Assembly: GCA_001683735.1 (NCBI GenBank)
Contig: LUGG01000003.1
Location: 2,418,001 to 2,482,000 of the forward strand
Source: Grifola frondosa
Lineage: Eukaryota > Basidiomycota > Agaricomycetes > Polyporales > Grifolaceae
Length of the DNA: 64,000 nucleotides
Direction of reading: 5' to 3'
Shown here: positions 57,374 to 64,000 of the stretch, piece by piece
Position numbering within the stretch: the stretch's first letter is position 1
Layout of the letters: each line of letters starts with the position of its first letter
Position numbers and translations under genes: made by a program
Notes under the pieces: model-generated
Seen by the model: only the letters and a program-made list of their open reading frames with translations
What the model was told of the DNA's origin: nothing
Databases searched by the model: none

Positions 57374-59903
57374 TCACCGCTCCTTGTCTCGTTCCTCTCT
57401 AATGGAATTATCGCTGGATCTAATACCAAGAATTTCATCAGCTTCGGGCGTCCCAGCCAATGGGACGTCTTTCCGCAAAGACACCGTGACGGGAGATATG
57501 CCTTCGTTATAAGCCAATGCGAAGACAACATCCATGTCTGTAATTTGAGTGTAAGCATTTAGTGGATGATCAATTTTTTCTTGAGTAGGACCTTCTAATG
57601 AACGACCAGCCGTTTCCGGGAAGAAGAGGTATACCACCGGAATTATCAACGCGTTAAGCGAGGCGAAAACTGCACGCCAGAATAGTTAAGAATATGTCAC
57701 AGAGAGTAGGCGGAGCGAACCGCACCAATGTATGTTCCCCAATTAATGTTATTGAACGACGGCCCTGTGACCATCACGACCATGAAGTTGAATATCCAGT
57801 TTGATGCCGTGCTGAATGCGTTCGCCGGTGCCCGTATGCGTAGACCGACAATCTCGGCAGGCTAATATTCGCGTGAGTGTGAAAGCTGCATGCGATGGTA
57901 AACCAGGCAATTTACATATAACCATGTCATGCCCAACCACCCGACGGCAAAAAAAGAATTAAAAACGAATAGCAGCACCGCCGAGGCAACCTGGGTTCCA
58001 GGCGTGTCAATGCTTCCGAGGACGGCGAGGAGTACCATGGTGAGGGTCTGGCCGACCGCGCCGAAGAGCATGAGCTTCCTCCGACCCACACGGTCAATCA
58101 GGAATATGGCGATGAGGCTGGCCAAAAAATACTCTGTTCCGTTGCAAGCGGCGATGATGCGTGCTTTAACATCGTTAATGCCAAGACGCTCAAATAAGAG
58201 AGTCTAGCAATGTGTTAGCAACGTCCTTTTGGTAAAAACACCGTATAGTAGATGCGTACAGCATAACTGCATAGAAATCTATATCAGACGATTGTTTCAA
58301 GAAAAGTAAGATTAATGAGCGTACTAGGTAATGATATTTATGCCCGTGATCTGTTGGAAGCACTGGTTGACGACGCCTAAAAATGCACGTCGGAAATTTT
58401 GCGACCGTCCGCCTGTGAACACTTCCCTAAGAGGGGAGGTATCCGACGAGCCGAAGTGAGTTTCTGCAGCAACAGCCTCTCGGATACCGAGATATGTCTG
58501 CTGCACCGACGGATCGGTGTGAGGTTTGTCCTCCAGCGCTGAGATAACCGCCAGAGCTTCGATATTTCGACCATGTTTGGCCAACCTGAAGACTAATAAG
58601 AACACAGCATCATGACAACATGATCTTCCGCACCATCGAGGAGACTCTGGTAACTACATTGTCTCGATTAGCAACACTGTGAAATGAATTACGCGAAATC
58701 ACTCGCAAATGAGATGCCACATATCATGATGAACGCCAACACAATCTGCAGTGCAACGGGAACTCTCCATTGCGCAGAAGAACCTGATATCCAAAAACTA
58801 AAATGAATTAAGCGCATATTGACGTTAGGTAATTATCGCATAGTAAAGCGTCACTTGGGTGCTCACAATGCGAAGTCTATCCACTAAATGAATCGTACAT
58901 CAATAAGCCAGTCGACTGATAGTAATTCATACACGTAATACATATCTATAAGGTAATCAGGTTGACAATGCGGGATGCAACCAACAAGAGACTCACGAGA
59001 TCATGATGCCAAACGTAATGAGACTTCCCTCGACCATGATGAGACTGCCTCTCCGAGCAGCCGGAGAACACTCCGCATGATACGAAGGTACTGTGGAAGT
59101 CTGTTCATCATCGTAACAATGCAGCAAGATGGCGTTAATGCTTCACGAAGGACGAAGAGTTATTGATGAGACAAGTGCTCACGTTCAGTCCGTTACCGAG
59201 ACCAGTAATAATGCGTGCGACCACCATCTGCGCATAGCTGAAAGACGTTGTCTGGAGTATGGCACCAATGATCATGATCACGCCCCCAAGTACGATTGTC
59301 TTCCGCCGACCTAAGAAGTCGCCGACCCATAAATTCGATAAGGCGCCTATAAGACAACCTATCTCCTACAGAAATATTTGTGGAAATCAGCATGAAGTAC
59401 AGGAAGTGCGAGTAGACTCTTTTAGGGCAATAAAATAGGACACAGCAAGGTGCCATAGAGTCATAGTGGAAACCCCTACATAAATAGCCACTAAGAAGCT
59501 TTGGAGAGTAGCATGGTTTGGATGGTTACTATCGACGACAACTTGCGGGAAAACAATCTCGAACTAATACAATGGTGTCAATAGCACGGAACTGGGAGAC
59601 CTGTAGATGGCATCGCGTTACCTGCTTTGCCGATAACAAAGCGGACATCACTCCTTGATCGTATCTTCGTGGCATATACAGGATCAGAGCCTGTAGCTGA
59701 CATCGATATCACGGGAAAACTCACCCAAACAATGTGAAGCCGGTTCCTGCAACAAAGGCGAGCGCCGCCGTCAATTGACGGCCGCGCAAAGCCGGTGCAG
59801 CAGCTCGCACTGCGGCGTCGTAATCAGAGTCAGACGTCTCCACGACCTCCGTCTTCGGTTCTTTGATATTAGGTTCATCTTTGGGAGACGAAGAGAAGGA
59901 CAT
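57374..59903 (-). CDS. MFS sugar (hexose-type) transporter
   Basis: A 12-helix major-facilitator sugar/H+ symporter of the plasma membrane. Seen: FVAGTGFTLFGYDQGVMSALL, GCLIGALSNLWVGDFLGRRKTIVLGG (the GRRK loop 2-3 signature), ARIITGLGNGLNVSTVPSYHAECSPAARRGSLI, QCFQQITGINIITYYATLLFERLG, DRVGRRKLMLFG, GWLGMTWLYPAEIVGLRIRAPANAFSTASNWIFNF, and YLFFPETAGRSLEG. The PESPR-like site corresponds to SPRWLAKHGR. The gene has many short exons. Substrate specificity, monosaccharide or other, cannot be read from the sequence. Confidence 0.9.
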
Positions 59904-62632
59904 CGTCGCACTGCAAGAGGCGGTGCGAAGCGTGCTTTATGGTCCCGCACGGGCGTTATATTCGAAGCAGAGGAGAAGCCCGCAAGAGCTTCTAACGTCA
60001 CGAGGATAGCATGGAAGGACGGAGGCCTCTCCACACGGCAAGCCGCAATGTTGGAGGCGAGCTTGAAAACGGACCCCATGATACAGTAGTCCGGCACGCT
60101 CTCCACAGCGCTCATCGACGCTACTATATCAAACCGTTTGATATAAGTGGGGTTTTTAGCAATGGGTAATCATCTGTCAAGGCTAGTGCAGACGGATACC
60201 GATATCTGAGAGGGAAATGGTCAGCATCCTTGCGATGAATATCGATGACCATGTCAGCCGGGAAATCAGTCCGTGTTTCCGATAGAGTGAGCTCACAGGA
60301 CACGACAACCGAGACAGCTGCGTAACTTCTCACTCCAGCCACTCGAGCGGTCATCTGACACCATTCATCTGTTCTCCCAAAAAAATCGAACAATACCATA
60401 GGCAAGCTACTCGGATAAAGAACGAATGGGACCGCAACTGCTGTATGTGGGTGTCCTTATTGGAGTTCGATTGTTGAGCGCGAGCCTTTGTGGGTCCTTT
60501 TCGCGGTTGTGGCGCATCGCGGAGCTCTAAAGAGACCGTGACCGTAAAGAATGTGACCGCGTGATTGACTTGTGTTCGAACCAACTCCGTTGAAATTACA
60601 CCGGCGATACATATGCGACACTCGGTCAGGATCTAGCTGAATTGAGTGTCTTTGTATTCTCTGGGCCAACTGGGTTGTCATTTGTAAGTCAGGGCCTCCT
60701 CGTCATGTCATCCACACGTATCACTTGAACCACACGATCTCCGGTGAATGATCGTGGTCGTTGCCTTTTTTCAGGTTGATGTAAAGTGCATCTTCCACCT
60801 CAAAGAAGTGCTGTCTGTGCGCTCACAAGACATGTGAGTATCATGAGTATCATCCTGCATCGCTTGGCCCACCCATCTTCCCAGGCTGTCACTTTCACGT
60901 CTTGGTCCTTCGGAACGAGCTCTTCGCACTGGTTTTTCCACACTGCAAAGTGATCTGGTCCAGGATAAGTGCTTCGCGCTGTACATGGACTTGTGCGAAG
61001 TGTGTTTCGGAAACGGGTCTGAAGCCGGTCATGTTGTCGCAGCTGCGTAGAATGGAACAGGTTCTCTTCTTGCGCTATCTGTCTGCGGCGTTTCATGATC
61101 ACTTCTTTCCCCTGCCTGATGCACCTCAAACAAGGTCAATGGAGTGACTGTCTCGAAACAGTTGTTGGGATCAGTCACGCGTCTGGGATACTCTCGCCAT
61201 TCTCGCCTCAATAGGTGGGAGAATTTGGCCGCTGAAGCTTGCAGGCTTGACGCCCCTTCGCTTTCAAGCGCCTTGGAGAGGTATTACCGCTGCCCTTGAA
61301 TGCACAGGAAGATGCTCGGTTCGTCTCGACGAAGACATCGGCGGCGTGAACTCCGAGATCCAGGCTCGATAACACGCCATAGGTCACCTGCGAATTCGAT
61401 ATTGGTCGGGGAATTCGGGGATCCCTCCCGACATGGTTTCGTACCTCGAGTCGGAATAAACTAGCATCACCGGCGCGGTGCTATTGAGGAGCGATCTGCA
61501 AGGAGCCTTCGCCGTCTTTGCCGGTCGTATCGCTTTGTGCCAATATTGTCATCAGGATCGCAGCCTTTTATCAAGGCAGTTCCCTCGGTCTTACGTGCCG
61601 GCGGCTTAGAACCAGTGCAATGGCGCCACTACAAGAACAAGCCTCGGATTCTCCCGTCGTGGCGGAAAGCCGTCTTGAATGTCTCGAATTTTACGCATTC
61701 TCGCAGTCACTACATTCTTGAATATTGCTCGCGCTCTCTCTATGCAAGACGAACGAGGGCCTCGACGGAGCACCAGTGGGTGTTGTCTGGATGCACGTAA
61801 GTCGTGTTCTTGACGCCAATGTCCACTTGGTAACACTTGATCAGGCCGCAGGACTGGTTCTCATTGGCCAATTTTAGAGGCACTGTGCCGTGGGCATATC
61901 GACCTAGAGGGTCACGGCATCTTTGCCTCGAGCAACTAGCGAGGCACAAAACCGCGGCATGAAAATGCAGCATCAAACTCTCCGTGAAATTTCCAGGAAA
62001 GCGCCGATACAATATGCAAACTCATCACATGATCATCAGCTGAAATACCAGTGGGTTTGATGTGCGGCGCAACTCCGTGGCCTCGCGACAGCGTGACGGT
62101 GTTTCGCGCCGTGGAGGGGCAGTGAGTTGTCTCGAAGCAGCTTTCATCTCGGTTGCACTCCTGAAATGAACGTACACCGCTGACAAGAGACTTCATCGAG
62201 AACTTGGCGCCACAGGGTTTGCGTGATAGCTTCTGTTCCCTTACTCTGTCGGATAATACGAATCTCGAAGCGAATGATGAGTGTGAGATGGGTGTGATTC
62301 TGCGAGCAATCTATGGGCTGTATCTGAGCCATCTCTGAGATTGTGAAGGAGAGCGCGAACATGCAACGATGGCGTGGAAGAGATGCACGGGGATTCGTGG
62401 GAGTGGAAGCCGACTAGGTTTATGTCCAAATTTATCAACTTCCCTTGTCTTGTCCGTTATTCTGGAAAAGAAGTTACCTGGTGCATCTAGCCTGCTCATT
62501 CCCGCAGTATGCCTGCCACCACCGGGCATCATGCTTCCCTCGTTATAAGTCCCTCCTTCGCTCGCCCCTCCTCCTTTCCTTTCCTTCAGTAGTCTCTCCT
62601 TCTTTAAATTCCCCATCCTAATAATTATTCAA
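59904..62632. other. Gene-poor region of 2.7 kb, possible decayed or unrecognised minus-strand gene
   Basis: No confident gene. On the minus strand, fragments between about 62360 and 60120 look more protein-like than chance (for example CFETTHCPSTARNTVTLS, YVHPDNTHWCSVEALV, PGPDHFAVWKNQCEELV, DMVIDIHRKDADHFPLRY). They are scattered over several frames with many stops. They could be exons of an unknown secreted protein or a relic. Confidence 0.3.
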
Positions 62633-64000
62633 ATGGCTGCTCCGTCCGTGGGGGAGGTTAATCAGCAACTGTGGTGAGCTCTATTGTCTCCGCCTCCGTC
62701 CCTGGCTCATCCTCGATTGTCCTGTCCGCCAGGGATGAGGCCCTCACCAGGCTCCTCGGTACGCGTATTCTGTCTAATCTAGCCGTTCCTTAAGTTCTCA
62801 CACGTGTCACACGCATGCAGATCTGTCCACCGTCACCATTAAGCGGAATGCCGAACTCGAGGCTCGAGTTGCTGAGCTGGAGGTCGAGCGCTCCGTCTGG
62901 AAGCAGGCGCACGCTTCCGCACTCGAGGCGACAGAACGCGATAAGAAGGCGCATAACGCGCAGGTCTCCACGCTTAACAGGCAGATTTCCACCTTAGGCT
63001 TCCTCAAGGTCAGTCCACCGTCTTCCAGTCTGTGTTCTGACGAACCTCATCTCACCCACCCCGCAGAACCAAAACCCGCTAATCCTCTGCATTATCGATG
63101 GGGACGCGAATGTCTTCAGTCGGACACTCTTAGAACAGGGCCATCAAGGCGGTCGCCAGGCGGCGCAAGAGCTTACGAAGGGAATTGCTGAGTATCTCTC
63201 ACAGGAAGATGTCCAGGTGTTCGGACGATTGTCCTTCTGGGTCACCATCTACTTTAATAAAAGAGGCCTGCTCAACATGCTGTTAGACGAAGGCATATGT
63301 TCTGCGGAGCAATTTGAAGCATTCTTGGCAGGCCTCGGTCAAGCTTCTCCACGTTTCCTCTTGATTGATGTTGGAAGGGAGGGCACCGACGCAAAAATCA
63401 AAGGTAAAATGATCTGTTCCCGTACCCTTTCACACAAGCTTAACTTCTCTCACAGAATATCTTCAAACATATACTCGTTTCCCGCAGACCTTGCGCGTCT
63501 TCTTCGGTGGTAAGTAGCGCGCCACATAGTCTGTCATAGCGAGGCTGACGCCCATGGTGTCCGTCCCATATAAAAGGCTCCGATGATAGTTACACGTCGA
63601 CGCTGGCGACGCTGGAGAAGGAAGAGCTGTTGGGAAAGCTGGTGCTCATGCAGGGCTCCTCTGAACCCACGGAGGATATACGTCAACTGCCCGTGCCTTT
63701 CATGCAGGTGGACGGGTTATTCATGAGCGAAAGGCCGGCCTATGTGCCGAGGCGTCCTGGACCGCTGATTGGGCTCAACAACGCTAACGTTGTCACCAAC
63801 GGAGGGCTGATAAGCCCGCAGTCTGAGACGCAGTCTACCGTCCCTACCGCTGCACGGGGTGTTCCGAGACCTATTGATCCTACCAAGGTGAGCCAATTAT
63901 GCTCAGTCATCAGGCGGCGCTCACAACATTGTATTTAGCCGCTTCATAAGCGTGAGCACTTGAATCAATCATATTTCGGTATGCTGTGTGATGCCTAACT
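62633..64000 (+). CDS. DUF7923-type (C3H1-family) protein, 5' part, truncated by the window edge
   Basis: Start MAAPSVGEVNQQLW, then a coiled coil (NAELEARVAELEVERSVWKQAHA ... LNRQISTLGFL), then a conserved domain: PLILCIIDGDANVFSRTLLEQGHQGGRQAAQELTKGI, VFGRLSFWVTIYFNKRGLLNMLLDEGICSAEQFEAFLAGLGQASPRFLLIDVGREGTDAKIK and LQTYTRFPQTLRVFFGG, as in fungal proteins with a NYN/DUF7923-like domain. In the family, CCCH zinc fingers follow downstream. Here the last visible exon ends PLHKREHLNQSYF near a GTATGC donor at about 63980, so the zinc-finger part lies beyond the window. Early exons are joined by ordinary introns. Confidence 0.75.

Overview
This window looks like a 64 kb piece of nuclear DNA from a filamentous basidiomycete, most likely a mushroom-forming Agaricomycete. 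Genes are dense, lie on both strands and are split by many 45-60 nt introns with GT..CTNA..AG signals. Several products (a DUF7923-type protein, a GPI-anchored PEBP, an Lcl2 protein) are typical of that group. The species is not identified. About 26 protein genes are supported. I saw no rRNA, convincing tRNA or CRISPR array.

Layout: 0.1-8.6 kb holds a MetX-family acyltransferase (-), an RS/KE-rich unknown protein (+), ESCRT-III DID2 (-) and SVP26 (+). 9-19.3 kb holds a 22-exon synaptojanin (+), SF3a60/Prp9 (-), the DEAD-box protein FAL1/eIF4A3 (+), a KEN-box protein (+) and LCL2 (+). A gene-poor stretch follows, then a secreted PEBP (+) and SF3b14 (+) at 21.7-23.3 kb. 25.4-33.9 kb holds the RNA polymerase I largest subunit (-), a Laa2-like trafficking protein (-) and an Rrn11-like Pol I factor (+). 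35.3-39.1 kb is a CSC1-type channel (-). 39.6-41.8 kb is a foldback transposon with about 775 bp inverted arms. 42-50.4 kb holds NUP82 (-), the proteasome genes alpha7 (+), RPN12 (-) and beta1 (+), and an unknown conserved protein (-). 50.7-60 kb holds a Gfo/Idh/MocA oxidoreductase (+), an F-box protein (-), an alpha/beta hydrolase (+), CDT1 (-) and a sugar transporter (-). After a 2.7 kb gap, a DUF7923-type gene (+) runs off the right edge.

Functional neighbours stand out: three proteasome subunits in 3.5 kb, three spliceosome or exon-junction proteins within 10 kb, and two Pol I proteins separated by one gene. Several divergent pairs share promoters of only 120-230 bp.

The most notable structural signals are the foldback element, a run of microexons encoding the catalytic loop of Pol I, a 10-nt microexon in synaptojanin, and four GC-AG introns. 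Several conserved genes (FAL1, RPA190, SF3a60, SF3b14, MetX and others) carry single-base frame breaks, mostly one base short and often in homopolymers. Adjacent genes with up to 22 exons are perfectly in frame. I read the breaks as probable sequence errors rather than pseudogenes.
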